In this document: positions 16,314-25,349 of the stretch, one piece after another
How positions within the stretch are numbered: the stretch's first letter is position 1
Layout: the number at the start of each line of letters is the position of its first letter
Origin: Halanaerobiaceae bacterium
Lineage (GTDB): Bacteria > Bacillota > Halanaerobiia > Halanaerobiales > DTU029
Direction of reading: 5' to 3'
DNA length: 41,692 bases
NCBI GenBank assembly: GCA_012518635.1
Contig: JAAYRT010000024.1
Location: forward strand, 1-41,692
Position numbers and translations under genes: made by a program
Notes under the pieces: generated by a model
The model's database searches: none
What the model was told of the DNA's origin: nothing
Seen by the model: only the letters and a program-made list of their open reading frames with translations

Positions 16314-16342
16314 TTGCAACAAAAAGTATATTATAGTAGAAT
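16314..16342 (+). promoter_or_regulatory. Sigma-A promoter of the asp23-fakA-fakB-recG operon
   Basis: TTGCAA (16314-16319), a 17-nt spacer and TAGAAT (16337-16342). The predicted start near 16349 leaves only ~17 nt before the ATG, just enough for the AAGAGGTGAG ribosome site. Confidence 0.7.
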
Positions 16343-16365
16343 ATTAATGAAAAGAGGTGAGAAAA

Positions 16366-16731
16366 ATGGAAAAGGAATGGACAAATAATTATGGGAAGGT
16401 CACCATCGCCAAAGAAGTTATTGCCAAAATAGCCGGCCTGGCTGCCATGGAGTGCTATGGCCTGGTGGGGATGGCCTCCGTAAAGGTCCAGGATGGAATT
16501 GCCCAGTTACTGGGTTGGGAAAATTTAAGCAAAGGGGTCATCGTTGATATTGATGATGATGAAGTAAATTTAGAATTAAATATAATAGTAGAGTATGGTA
16601 CCAATATTCATCAGGTGGCAAATAATATAATCGAGAGAATAGATTATACCCTGAGAGAGAAGGTTGGAATAGAAGCTTCAACTATAGATGTAAATGTACA
16701 GGGAGTGAGAGTTGCCAATGCAGGTAGATAA
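16366..16731 (+). CDS. Asp23/Gls24 family envelope stress protein (YloU-like)
   Basis: A 121-residue Asp23-family protein. The run EVIAKIAGLAAMECYGLVGMA is the family opening, and the C-terminal VGIEASTIDVNVQGVRV closes the domain. There is no signal peptide, and members act at the cytoplasmic face of the membrane in cell-envelope homeostasis. An in-frame GTG at 16357 is part of the ribosome site AAGAGGTG, so the ATG at 16366 is taken as the start. It is first in the operon, with its end overlapping fakA, matching the conserved yloU-yloV pair of Bacillus. Confidence 0.92.
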   Translation: MEKEWTNNYGKVTIAKEVIAKIAGLAAMECYGLVGMASVKVQDGIAQLLGWENLSKGVIVDIDDDEVNLELNIIVEYGTNIHQVANNIIERIDYTLREKVGIEASTIDVNVQGVRVANAGR

Positions 16732-18361
16732 ACATAAAGATGTGAATAAGGTTTATGAAATTAGTGGTGAGAAGTATAGGGATATGTTACTGGGAGCCCT
16801 CATGTGGCTCAAAGAGCAACAGGCATTTATAGATTCATTAAACGTCTTTCCGGTACCTGATGGAGATACAGGTACCAATATGTATTTAACCTTCCTTGAT
16901 GCAGTCAAGGCGGTGAAAAAGATTGAGACAAATGATGTAAGTGCTATTAGTGAAGCACTGGCCCGTGGTGCACTGATGGGTGCCAGAGGTAACTCCGGAG
17001 TTATTTTATCACAGTTAATCCGTGGTTTTCAGGTAGCCAACAAAAAGAATAAGACATTCAGTACAGCTAATCTGGCGGAATCATTACGGAAGGCTTCAGA
17101 GATTGCCTATCAGGGTGTTTTGAAACCTGTGGAAGGTACCATCCTGACCGTATCCCGTAAAGCTGCTGAAGGGGCTGAGATAGCCCTGGAAAACAATCTG
17201 GATCTTGTAGGTATGATGGAAAGTACAATTGCCTATGCTCAGGAAGCCCTGAATAAGACACCGGAATTGTTACCTGCCTTAAAGGACGCAGGGGTAGTTG
17301 ATGCCGGCGGCCAGGGTTATCTGACCATACTGGAAGGTATGTTAAAGGGCCTGGTTGGAGAGAAAGACTTTAAGACCAGTGAACTGGAACTGGTAAAGGT
17401 TAGCAGGACTACTGCAGCAGCTCCGGAATTGAATTATGTTTATTGTACCGAGATCCTGATAGACCTTAAAGCAGATAAAGGGATTAATGAGATTAGAAGT
17501 GAACTGGAAAGCTATGGAGATTCTTTACTGGTTGTGGGGACTGAGGATTTTGTCAAGGTCCACATTCATACCAATCACCCAGGAATCATCCTGGAGTATG
17601 GCTTGAAACTTGGTTCACTCAGTGATATCAAGATAGATAATATGCAGTTACAGAGTGCAGAAAAGATCGAGAAACAGGAAGCTGAGACGAGAAAGGAATA
17701 CATGACGAAAAAGAAGGGTATTATTGCTGTAGGACAGGGTGAAGGTATTAAAAAGATCTTTGAAGAACTTGGTGTTGATATTGTTATCAGTGGCGGCCAG
17801 TCCATGAACCCCAGTATAAATGATTTTGTTACTGCCATTAATAATATAAATAGTATGGAGATTGTCATTCTGCCTAATAATAAAAATATAATCTCTGCAG
17901 CAGAACAGGCGGCCTCCCTGACAGATAAAAAGATTGCTGTTATTCCGACCAGGTCTATCCCGCAGGCTATCGCCAGTCTGATGGCCTATGATGAAGATAC
18001 TGATCTGGATGAACTCAAAGAAATGATGACTGATGAAATAGACAATGTAAAGTGTATTGAAATAACAAGGGCAGTTAAGGATTCAAAGGTTAATGGAATG
18101 GAAATCAAAGAAGGAGATGTAATTGCTATCTATAATCAGGACATCAGGACTGTAGGTACTGATTATAATCAGGTGATTATCGAACTGATCAAGGAAATCC
18201 ATGAAGATGAGGAACTGGTTACCCTGCTTTTTGGTGAAGATGTTTGTGAAGAAGAGGCCCTGGAATTGAAAAAGGAGCTGGAAGATAATTTTGAATTTGA
18301 AGAGATAGAAGTATATAATGGCCAGCAGTCTTTATATCCATATATTATTTCACTTGAATAA
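16712..18361 (+). CDS. fakA: Fatty acid kinase FakA (DhaL-domain, YloV)
   Basis: The ATP-binding subunit of the fatty acid kinase that phosphorylates FakB-bound exogenous fatty acids. About 545 residues: an N-terminal DhaL/DAK2 domain with the Mg-ATP motif NVFPVPDGDTGTNMYL (near 44-60) and ARGNSGVILSQ, a middle domain, and a C-terminal DegV-like/FakB-interacting domain. The TTG at 16712 is 6 nt after GGGAG and overlaps the Asp23 gene by 20 nt. ATG at 16718 is the alternative and changes the product by two residues. Next to a FakB gene it forms a complete kinase, delivering acyl-phosphate to PlsX/PlsY. Confidence 0.93.
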   Translation: MPMQVDKHKDVNKVYEISGEKYRDMLLGALMWLKEQQAFIDSLNVFPVPDGDTGTNMYLTFLDAVKAVKKIETNDVSAISEALARGALMGARGNSGVILSQLIRGFQVANKKNKTFSTANLAESLRKASEIAYQGVLKPVEGTILTVSRKAAEGAEIALENNLDLVGMMESTIAYAQEALNKTPELLPALKDAGVVDAGGQGYLTILEGMLKGLVGEKDFKTSELELVKVSRTTAAAPELNYVYCTEILIDLKADKGINEIRSELESYGDSLLVVGTEDFVKVHIHTNHPGIILEYGLKLGSLSDIKIDNMQLQSAEKIEKQEAETRKEYMTKKKGIIAVGQGEGIKKIFEELGVDIVISGGQSMNPSINDFVTAINNINSMEIVILPNNKNIISAAEQAASLTDKKIAVIPTRSIPQAIASLMAYDEDTDLDELKEMMTDEIDNVKCIEITRAVKDSKVNGMEIKEGDVIAIYNQDIRTVGTDYNQVIIELIKEIHEDEELVTLLFGEDVCEEEALELKKELEDNFEFEEIEVYNGQQSLYPYIISLE

Positions 18362-18385
18362 AATATATTTTTTGAGGTGCAGAAA

Positions 18386-19264
18386 ATGAAGATAGGGATT
18401 GTAACAGATAGTACCTGTGATCTCGGTTCTGATTTGTTGGAAAAACACGGGATAGAGATGATTCCTTTAATTATAAATTTCAGTGAAGAAGAAGTCTATA
18501 GAGACACTCTGGATATTACCAACCAGGATTTCTTTGCCAGGCTGGTCCAGGTTGAAAAACTCCCTACTACTTCTCAGCCTTCAATCGGCTGGTTTGTGGA
18601 TAAGTATAAGGAAATGGCAGAACGATATGATGCTATTATCTCCATCCATCTGGCTGAAAGCCTGAGCGGCACCTGCCAGTCTGCCCGCATGGCGGCAAAT
18701 CAAGTAGAGGATATCCGGATTGAGGTTATTGATTCTGCTTCAGCCAGCATGGGTATCGGTTTCCAGGTCTTATTGGCCAGACAGTTGATAGATGAAGGCC
18801 GGGAGTTTGAGGAGATTGTTAAACGAATAAAAGAAGTACAGAATAATATAAAGATATTTTTTACCGTAAATGATTTAAGCTATCTGGAAAAAGGCGGCCG
18901 GATCGGCAAAGCCAGTGCTTTCCTGGGTTCCATCCTGAATTTTTACCCCATCCTGAATATCTCCGAAAAGAATGGGGAGATTTTGCCTGTGGAGAAGATC
19001 AGGGGTAAGAAGAAGATAGTAAAAAGGATGCTGGAACTGGCGAAAGAGGAAATAGGGGATCTGGAGGAGTTGACATTAGGTTTCCTACATGGCAGTGACC
19101 TGGAGTATTTTGATTTATTCAGGACAGACTTAATGGATTATGTGGAAGAAAAGCAAATCTCCTATAGTGAGAAAAGCAACTGGATAAGTTCTGTAATCGG
19201 CTGCCATACTGGTCCCACAGTTTATGGAGTAGTCTTATTTAAAGGGGTAAAATTGGATTTATGA
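18386..19264 (+). CDS. fakB: DegV-family fatty acid-binding protein (FakB)
   Basis: A 292-residue DegV protein that binds one fatty acid in a tunnel and presents it to FakA. MKIGIVTDSTCDLG at the start, PTTSQPSIGWF near residue 54, SGTCQSARMA near 93 and SASASMGIGFQ near 118 are family hallmarks. The Thr-Thr-Ser loop and the conserved Arg/His contacts hold the carboxylate. The ORF is open to a GTG at 18377, which lies within the TTGAGGTG ribosome site, so the ATG at 18386 is preferred. Chain preference cannot be judged. Its stop overlaps the recG start (ATGA). Confidence 0.88.
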   Translation: MKIGIVTDSTCDLGSDLLEKHGIEMIPLIINFSEEEVYRDTLDITNQDFFARLVQVEKLPTTSQPSIGWFVDKYKEMAERYDAIISIHLAESLSGTCQSARMAANQVEDIRIEVIDSASASMGIGFQVLLARQLIDEGREFEEIVKRIKEVQNNIKIFFTVNDLSYLEKGGRIGKASAFLGSILNFYPILNISEKNGEILPVEKIRGKKKIVKRMLELAKEEIGDLEELTLGFLHGSDLEYFDLFRTDLMDYVEEKQISYSEKSNWISSVIGCHTGPTVYGVVLFKGVKLDL

Positions 19265-21309
19265 AAAAAGAACTACCAAAGAGTGTTCAATTTGTTAAGG
19301 GGGTAGGCCCCCGTTATGCCAGCCTCCTGGAAAAGATTAATATTTATACTGTGGAGGATTTATTATATTATTTTCCCCGGGATTACCAGGACAGGAGGAA
19401 GCTGGCCAGGATTAAATATTTAAATATAGGGGAACTGGTCACCGTTGAAGGGGAAGTACTGAAAGTCTCTGAAGAAAAACCCAGGCCCGGCCTCAGTATC
19501 CTGAAGGTCACCTTTACTGATGGTACTGATGTGCTCAACGGGGTCTGGTTTAATCAACCCTATTTAAAAAAACAATTTAAAAAAGGGGAACGCTTTTTTC
19601 TCAGTGGTGAGTTAAATGAGAAAAGCTGGCGTTATGGAAAGAAAGAGATTTATAATCCAGTATATGAACAGGCAGATGAGGGGGAAAGTATCCATACCGG
19701 CCGGATAGTCCCCATTTATTCTTTAACCAGTGGAATGACTCAGAAGAGACTGAGGCAGATTATTTATAATGCCCTGGAAGAATATAGTTGTCATATGCCT
19801 GATTTGCTGCCGGAAAAATTAAAAAAGGAGTATGGCCTGCCGGATATAGCAGAGAGTATCCGGGGTTTGCATTTTCCTGAAGGCCGGAAAGATTATATCA
19901 GGGCCAGGGTCAGGCTGGCCTTTGAGGAGTTATTTTTATTGCAGTTGATGGTCCTGAAGAGAAAAAAGGGCAATCTGGAGAAAGCCGGTATTATCCACCG
20001 GAATTCCTCAGAGGTTATTGAAAAATTTCTGGCTGGTTTGCCCTTTAGGTTGACAGGAGCCCAGTACAGGGTCTGGAAGGAGATTGAAAGGGATATGGAA
20101 AAACCTGTCCCCATGCAGCGTCTCTTACAGGGGGATGTGGGTTCAGGTAAGACCATAATAGCCACTCTTGCCCTACTGAAGACCATGGCCAATGGTTATC
20201 AGGGCATCCTGATGGCTCCTACAGAAATCCTGGCTGAACAGCATTATCTAAAATTGAGTAAGCTGTTGCAGGATACCGGTTTCAGGATTGATTTGCTGAT
20301 TGGCAGTACCGGTACAGCAGAGCGCAAAAAAATTCTGGACGGTATTGCGGAAAACCGCACCAATCTGATAATAGGAACCCATACCCTTTTTCAGGAAGGG
20401 ATTGATTATTATAAACCTGGTTTGGTAGTCATTGATGAGCAGCACCGCTTTGGTGTGGAACAGCGTTTCCGCCTAAAAGAAAAGGGGGAAAACCCTGATC
20501 TGCTGGTCATGACAGCCACTCCTATCCCCAGGACCCTTGCCCTGACAGTCTATGGGGACCTGGATTTATCAGTCATTGATGAATTACCACCGGGCCGGAG
20601 TCCAATCATAACGATTTGGAAAAATGAAGAGGCCAGGATGGAAATATATAGATTTACCAGGGAGAAGATTGCTGAAGGACGTCAGGCCTACATAGTTGCA
20701 CCCCTTATTGAACCCTCTGAGGAGGTCAGGGCCATTTCTGCCCTGGAAATTTTTGAGGAATTGACAGAAAGTATTTTTCAGGATTTGAGGATTGGTCTTT
20801 TGCATGGCAGGGTTTCAGCAGATGAAAAGAATCAGATTATGGAGGAATTCCGGACCGGAAAGATAGATATCCTGGTTTCAACAACAGTGATTGAAGTGGG
20901 GATAGATGTGCCCAATGCCTCTATCATGATTATAGAAAATGCAGAGAGATTCGGCCTGGCCCAATTACACCAATTAAGGGGAAGAGTAGGCCGGGGCAGC
21001 CACCAATCCTATTGTTTTTTGCTGGGTAATCCTACCACAGAAGAAGGAAGACAGCGCCTGACGGTCATGACTGAAACCAGTGATGGTTTCAGGATAGCGG
21101 AAGAGGATTTAAAAATCCGCGGGCCGGGGGAATTTTTCGGTACAAAACAATCCGGGATGCCGGACCTGAAGGTAGCCAATATCCTGAAAGACCATAAGTT
21201 GATCAGGTTAGCCAGGCAGGAGGCGGAAAATATTATTAATATTGATCAGTGGCAGGATATTTACCGGGAACTCTATGAGAAGATTAATGTAATGGAACTT
21301 AAGGTCTAG
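19261..21309 (+). CDS. recG: ATP-dependent DNA helicase RecG
   Basis: A 682-residue branch-migration helicase for stalled forks and Holliday junctions. The N-terminal helix-hairpin-helix-like start VQFVKGVGPRYASLLEKI and OB/wedge domain (about 60-150) precede the SF2 helicase core: Walker A GDVGSGKT (291-298), DEQH (392-395), TATPIPRT, then STTVIEVGIDVPNA, QLRGRVGRG and the C-terminal GPGEFFGTKQSG motif of RecG. The ATG overlaps the fakB stop. The yloU-yloV-recG neighbourhood is conserved in Firmicutes (serine dehydratase genes sit between them in Bacillus). Confidence 0.97.
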   Translation: MKKELPKSVQFVKGVGPRYASLLEKINIYTVEDLLYYFPRDYQDRRKLARIKYLNIGELVTVEGEVLKVSEEKPRPGLSILKVTFTDGTDVLNGVWFNQPYLKKQFKKGERFFLSGELNEKSWRYGKKEIYNPVYEQADEGESIHTGRIVPIYSLTSGMTQKRLRQIIYNALEEYSCHMPDLLPEKLKKEYGLPDIAESIRGLHFPEGRKDYIRARVRLAFEELFLLQLMVLKRKKGNLEKAGIIHRNSSEVIEKFLAGLPFRLTGAQYRVWKEIERDMEKPVPMQRLLQGDVGSGKTIIATLALLKTMANGYQGILMAPTEILAEQHYLKLSKLLQDTGFRIDLLIGSTGTAERKKILDGIAENRTNLIIGTHTLFQEGIDYYKPGLVVIDEQHRFGVEQRFRLKEKGENPDLLVMTATPIPRTLALTVYGDLDLSVIDELPPGRSPIITIWKNEEARMEIYRFTREKIAEGRQAYIVAPLIEPSEEVRAISALEIFEELTESIFQDLRIGLLHGRVSADEKNQIMEEFRTGKIDILVSTTVIEVGIDVPNASIMIIENAERFGLAQLHQLRGRVGRGSHQSYCFLLGNPTTEEGRQRLTVMTETSDGFRIAEEDLKIRGPGEFFGTKQSGMPDLKVANILKDHKLIRLARQEAENIINIDQWQDIYRELYEKINVMELKV

Positions 21310-21335
21310 AATATATCTGATCTGGATTTAATAGA

Positions 21336-21475
21336 ATGTGGTTTTTTAGTAAGGGTTTTCCGGGAATGAAAAAGGGAGTTGACCAGGTCAACTCCCGGGG
21401 AGAGGAGAAATTGGAGGAAGAGTTTTAAAATGGGGAGGACTTAATATCTTACTCCTAAATCCTCATCCCTGAATG
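21336..21475 (+). other. Structured intergenic region after recG, with a possible 30-residue ORF
   Basis: Between recG and rsmD (287 nt) there is a near-perfect dyad, GGGAGTTGACC (21374-21384), one A, and GGTCAACTCCC (21386-21396). A second weaker pairing joins GGGGAGGA near 21432 with TCCT-CA-TCCC near 21460. No T run follows on the plus strand, but on the minus strand the first hairpin is followed by TTTTTC. A short ORF (21336-21428, ATG to TAA) reads through the dyad and ends in an acidic EEKLEEEF, without a clear ribosome site. This could be a leader, a small RNA or just a stem. The remaining 120 nt are AT-rich and empty. Confidence 0.4.
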
Positions 21476-21596
21476 GAACTATTAGTATTATTCCTGCTTT
21501 TCCATTTTAATATACATAAATTATTTATTTTTTTAAAAATATCCTGGACGGGGAATAATTTTAAAGGAAGATATAGCAAAGGATAAGTGGAGAAAG

Positions 21597-22145
21597 ATGC
21601 GGATAATTGCTGGTGAAGCCGGTGGGAGGAGATTAAAGTCTATTAAGGGAAGTTCTACCAGGCCTACCTCTGACCGGATTAAAGAATCATTATTCAACAT
21701 TCTGTCACCCTATTTACCGGTAGGGCAGGGACTGGATCTTTTTGCTGGATTTGGCGGGCTGGGTATTGAAGCCCTTAGCCGGGGTGTGGCCCGGATGACT
21801 TTTGTTGAGAAGGATGTTAGAAACTGTAAGGTATTGAGGGAAAACCTGGCCATTGCTGGTTTTGAAAAAAGAGGCAAGCTTATCAGGGGAGATGTCTTTA
21901 GTTTTTTAAAGAAAACAGAGGACAGTTTTGACCTGGTCTTGATGGATCCACCCTACCAGAAAGATTATGTGATGGAGGCCATGAAACTGCTTCTGGAGAG
22001 GGATCTTTTGCGGAAAGAGGGCATAATTGCAGTAGAACATGAAGGGAATTTAAAACTGGAACAGCTAAGGGGTCTTTTTTTGCTTAAACATAAAGTTTAT
22101 GGTGATACTGCTTTGAGTGTTTTAAAAAAAGGGGGAGAGGAATAG
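21597..22145 (+). CDS. rsmD: 16S rRNA (guanine(966)-N(2))-methyltransferase RsmD
   Basis: A 182-residue SAM-dependent methylase for G966 of 16S rRNA (YlbH in Bacillus). MRIIAGEAGGRRLKS, then RPTSDRIKESLFNIL, the SAM loop LDLFAGFGGLGIEALSRG (near residues 44-61) and the catalytic tetrad LMDPPYQ (DPPY, near 119) are standard. GGAG at 21589-21592 precedes the ATG closely. It directly abuts coaD (stop TAG followed by ATG), the conserved ylbH-ylbI pair. Confidence 0.95.
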   Translation: MRIIAGEAGGRRLKSIKGSSTRPTSDRIKESLFNILSPYLPVGQGLDLFAGFGGLGIEALSRGVARMTFVEKDVRNCKVLRENLAIAGFEKRGKLIRGDVFSFLKKTEDSFDLVLMDPPYQKDYVMEAMKLLLERDLLRKEGIIAVEHEGNLKLEQLRGLFLLKHKVYGDTALSVLKKGGEE

Positions 22146-22628
22146 ATGCAGCAGGTAGTTGTCTATCCAGGCAGTTTTGATCCTGTTACAAATGGCCATC
22201 TGGATATAATTAAAAGGGCTGCTAATCTTTTTGATAAGGTGATTGTGGCAGTATTTAAAAACCCACAAAAACAACCACTCTTTACCATGGAAGAGAGGGT
22301 AGAATTATTAAAAGAGGTAACAAAAGATATGGAGAAGGTCTGTGTTGATTCCTTTTCCGGTCTGACCATGGATTATGTCAGATCAAAAAAGGCTATAGCC
22401 ATAATCAGAGGCTTGAGGGCTGTTTCTGATTTTGAAGGAGAATTTCAGATGGCTTTATTGAATAAAGAGCTAAATAATGAAGTGGAGACAATATTCTTTA
22501 TGACCGATATTAAATATGCCTATTTGAGTTCCAGTGCTGTCAAGGAAGTGGCTCAATTTGGCGGGAATATAGACAGCCTGGTCCCTGAAGTTGTCCAAAA
22601 AGCCCTGAAAGAAAAATATGCCCTATAA
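22146..22628 (+). CDS. coaD: Phosphopantetheine adenylyltransferase
   Basis: A 160-residue cytidylyltransferase-fold enzyme for the penultimate step of coenzyme A synthesis (4'-phosphopantetheine + ATP to dephospho-CoA). The start [18 protein letters not shown] contains the TxGH nucleotide-binding motif at about residues 15-18. [22 protein letters not shown] and [15 protein letters not shown] (ISSTxVR-like) complete the signature. GGGGGAGAGG precedes the ATG, inside the rsmD end, so translation is coupled. CoA made here feeds the fatty acid genes and Pta. Confidence 0.97.
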   Translation: MQQVVVYPGSFDPVTNGHLDIIKRAANLFDKVIVAVFKNPQKQPLFTMEERVELLKEVTKDMEKVCVDSFSGLTMDYVRSKKAIAIIRGLRAVSDFEGEFQMALLNKELNNEVETIFFMTDIKYAYLSSSAVKEVAQFGGNIDSLVPEVVQKALKEKYAL

Positions 22629-22636
22629 AGATAGTT

Positions 22637-22668
22637 ACCGGAGCAAAGATGCTCCGGTTTTTGTTTTA
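22637..22668 (+). terminator. Intrinsic terminator after coaD
   Basis: ACCGGAGC (22637-22644) / GCTCCGGT (22651-22658), loop AAAGAT, then TTTTTGTTTT. No T run on the other strand, so it serves coaD only. Confidence 0.92.
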
Positions 22669-22680
22669 TATAGTATTTAT

Positions 22681-23904
22681 TCAGTGATGATAAAAGAAGA
22701 TAATCCTGACTCTTTTGAAAAAGTAGATGCCTATGGATAAGAGGAGAGAAATGACAAAAAGGGTGATGAAGATTAAGAGAGCCATGTAAAAGGGATTTAT
22801 CGGTCTGCTGGCAGCCAGGAAGGGTAAGAAGGTGCTTTCTGCCAGGGAGAAATGCCGGTAGAAGAAGAGGGTAAGGATTCCGGCAATAATACTCTGGAGT
22901 ACTCTGGCCCAGATAAATGGCCTGAATCTGATATCAGTTCCATTTATAACTGTTGCAATCTGGGCATGGACAGATAGGCCGCTCCAGGCGATCAATATAT
23001 TGGTCATGATGAGCTGGTGCAGTAAGGGAGCCTGGGCCTGGCTGACCAGATTGGCTCCATTGGTTACTTCAAAAAGGCCACTGATTAAGGGCAGCAGCAG
23101 GCTTTCATTTATTCCGCCTGGTTTCAGGAATAGCATCACCAGGCGGCCGATAGCATTTACCAGCCCGGTAACAATGAAAATCCTGGTAAGGACTGAGAAG
23201 AGGATGATAAAACCGCCTACCATCAGAATGGTATTTATGGCTTCCTTGATGGCATCTCCCAATAATTGGCCTATATCCCGGCCGTCCTTCCTCCTGGCAT
23301 CCAGTAATTCATTGACGGCCCTTGAGAATATATTCATTTTCTGCCTGCCTGTATTATCACTATCGATCAGGACAGGACCGGTGTCCTTTCCCTGATAGAA
23401 ACGCAGGAGGATACCGATAATAACACTTGAAAGATAATGGGTGGCAGCGATAAGCAGGCCCAGGTCAGGCCGGTGAAACATTCCAACGGCAACTGCTCCC
23501 AGCATGAAAGAGGGGTTGGCTGTACAGGTAAAGGAGAGCAGCCTTTCTGCTTCCGTCTGGGTACATAATTTTTTTCTCCTTAAATTACTGGTAATTTTGG
23601 CTCCAATAGGGTAACCTGAAGCCAGCCCCATGGCCAGGGCGAAAGAGCCGACACCGGGCACCTTGAATACCGGCCGCATCAGGGGTTCCAGCAAGACTCC
23701 CAGAAAATGGACAACTCCCAGGCCCATCAAGATCTCTGCTATGACAAAAAAGGGCAGGAGAGAGGGAAAAACGACCTCCCACCAGACCTTTAAGCCTTCC
23801 AGAGCAGCACTGAAGGCCTCTTCAGAGAAAATAATTATAAAGATAGTTATTGATACAGCCAGAACTGCAGCCAGGAGATATTTTTTTTCCTGTTTACCAT
23901 ACAT
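22681..23904 (-). CDS. ylbJ: Sporulation integral membrane protein YlbJ
   Basis: A 407-residue polytopic membrane protein with two nucleoside-recognition (Gate) domains. Typical stretches are VFPSLLPFFVIAEILMGLG (near 46), GLASGYPIGAKITSNL (near 94-109) and CTANPSFMLGAVAVGMF (near 128). AGGAGGTAGG precedes the ATG at 23904. In Bacillus, YlbJ is made in the mother cell under sigma-E and needed for heat-resistant spores, so its presence suggests sporulation ability or ancestry. It is encoded opposite coaD, keeping the ylbH-ylbI-ylbJ order. Nucleoside or ion transport has been suggested for the domain, but the substrate is unknown. Confidence 0.9.
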   Translation of the reverse strand: MYGKQEKKYLLAAVLAVSITIFIIIFSEEAFSAALEGLKVWWEVVFPSLLPFFVIAEILMGLGVVHFLGVLLEPLMRPVFKVPGVGSFALAMGLASGYPIGAKITSNLRRKKLCTQTEAERLLSFTCTANPSFMLGAVAVGMFHRPDLGLLIAATHYLSSVIIGILLRFYQGKDTGPVLIDSDNTGRQKMNIFSRAVNELLDARRKDGRDIGQLLGDAIKEAINTILMVGGFIILFSVLTRIFIVTGLVNAIGRLVMLFLKPGGINESLLLPLISGLFEVTNGANLVSQAQAPLLHQLIMTNILIAWSGLSVHAQIATVINGTDIRFRPFIWARVLQSIIAGILTLFFYRHFSLAESTFLPFLAASRPINPFYMALLIFITLFVISLLLSIGIYFFKRVRIIFFYHH

Positions 23905-23971
23905 AATCCTACCTCCTTTCTATAATAGATATTGTACTACAATGGATTTTATAACCTGGACTATTGAACCC

Positions 23972-24000
23972 TTGACTAATATGCATAAACATGTTATCTT
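23972..24000 (+). promoter_or_regulatory. Candidate promoter for the DUF1015 gene
   Basis: TTGACT (23972-23977), a 17-nt spacer and TATCTT (23995-24000) in the divergent spacer between ylbJ and the DUF1015 gene. It leaves a leader of about 27 nt before the TTG start. Confidence 0.45.
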
Positions 24001-24033
24001 ATGTATAAAATTATTATTCAGGGAGGTTTTATA

Positions 24034-25338
24034 TTGGCACAGATATATCCCTTTAAAGGTTACCGGTATAATGTTGAAAAGGTAAAAGATCTGAATAAAG
24101 TAGTAACACAGCCTTATGACAGGATCGAAGCAGAAGATCAGGATAGATATTATCAGGCCAGTGAATATAATATAGTCAGGCTGATTCTAAATAAGGGTGA
24201 GGATGGCAAGGATAGATATGAGTCAGCAGCAGAATACCTGGAGAAATGGCTTGCTGAAGAAGTCCTGGTCCAGGATGGGCAGCCTTCCTTTTATGCTTAC
24301 TGGCAGGAATATGAAGTAGAGGGAGAAAAGAAGGTACGGAAGGGCTTTGTCGGTATGGGCAGGCTGGAAGGGGAAGAGACAGTCAAAGCCCATGAGAATA
24401 CCCTGGATGCTCCCAAAGAGGATCGTCTGAATTTGATGAGGGCAACAGAAGCAAACTTTGGCCATATCTTCATGCTCTACTCAGATGAGGAGCAGAGGAT
24501 AATAAACTTACTGGATAAGGCTGTCAAAGACTTGAATCCTGTTGCTGAAGTATATGATGAAGACGGGAATTTACATAGGTTATGGCAGATAAGTGATCCG
24601 GCCCTTCTGGAGGCTGTTCAGGAAGAGATGGAGGACAAGATTCTCTACATTGCCGACGGTCATCACCGCTATCAGACGGCGGTAAATTTCCGGAATGAAT
24701 GTCTGGCTAAAGGCTGGAAGTCAATCGGGGCAGAGGGTTTTGAAAACCGCCTGATGACCTTTGTCAACATAAATGATCCAGGTATCAGCATCCTGGCTAC
24801 CCACCGCCTGGTCCACAGCCTGGCAGACTTTGATCTGGAAAAATTCCTGGCTGCAGCAGAGGAGGAATTTATTATTAAGAAATTTACTACAGCTGCTGAA
24901 TTATATCAGGAACTGGATGAAAGCCAAAACAAACTTCATACCATCGGCCTGAAGACCAGAAAGGATTCCTTCTATTATACCCTGACCTTAAAGGATGTCT
25001 CCATCATGGAGAGCCTGGTGCCTGACCAGTCAAAGGCCTGGCGGGAACTGGATGTAGTTATATTGCATAAATTACTTTTGGAAAAATATCTGAGTATTGA
25101 TGAAAGGGCCCTGGCTGAAAACAGGAATATAGATTATATCCGTTACCGGGATAAGGCCCTGGAACTGTTGGAAAGTGATGCCAAGGAATACCAGGCCGCC
25201 TTTTTACTCAATCCAACTCCCATTGAAGCCCTGAAAAAGATAGCCGATGCGGGTGAAAGGATGCCCCAGAAATCCACAGATTTCTACCCCAAACTCCTTA
25301 CCGGGTTGGTCCTTACTAAATTAAATATACAGAAATAA
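24034..25338 (+). CDS. DUF1015 family protein
   Basis: A soluble protein of 434 residues of the DUF1015 (COG4198) family. The opening MAQIYPFKGYRYNVEKV, the stretch VVTQPYDRIEAEDQDRYYQASEYNIVRL, HENTLDAPKEDRLNLMRATEANFGHIF and the central ILYIADGHHRYQTAVNFRNE are family features. The conserved ADGHHRY suggests a catalytic or ligand site, but the reaction is not established. Family members often lie near serine biosynthesis genes (serA/serC), which is not so here. An upstream ATG at 24001 is in frame, but GGGAGG at 24021-24026 supports TTG at 24034. Confidence 0.85.
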   Translation: MAQIYPFKGYRYNVEKVKDLNKVVTQPYDRIEAEDQDRYYQASEYNIVRLILNKGEDGKDRYESAAEYLEKWLAEEVLVQDGQPSFYAYWQEYEVEGEKKVRKGFVGMGRLEGEETVKAHENTLDAPKEDRLNLMRATEANFGHIFMLYSDEEQRIINLLDKAVKDLNPVAEVYDEDGNLHRLWQISDPALLEAVQEEMEDKILYIADGHHRYQTAVNFRNECLAKGWKSIGAEGFENRLMTFVNINDPGISILATHRLVHSLADFDLEKFLAAAEEEFIIKKFTTAAELYQELDESQNKLHTIGLKTRKDSFYYTLTLKDVSIMESLVPDQSKAWRELDVVILHKLLLEKYLSIDERALAENRNIDYIRYRDKALELLESDAKEYQAAFLLNPTPIEALKKIADAGERMPQKSTDFYPKLLTGLVLTKLNIQK

Positions 25339-25349
25339 AGGCATGAAAG

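Noticed and set aside
21336-21428. Possible spoVM-like tiny gene
   Set aside because: The length is similar to SpoVM, but the sequence (acidic C terminus, no amphipathic basic helix) does not resemble it and the RBS is lacking; kept only as part of a structured region.
21430-21500. Minus-strand frame ending ..PFRDEDLGVRY
   Set aside because: Reads like a protein C terminus, but the frame is closed by a stop 21 codons upstream and has no usual start codon, so chance is more likely.
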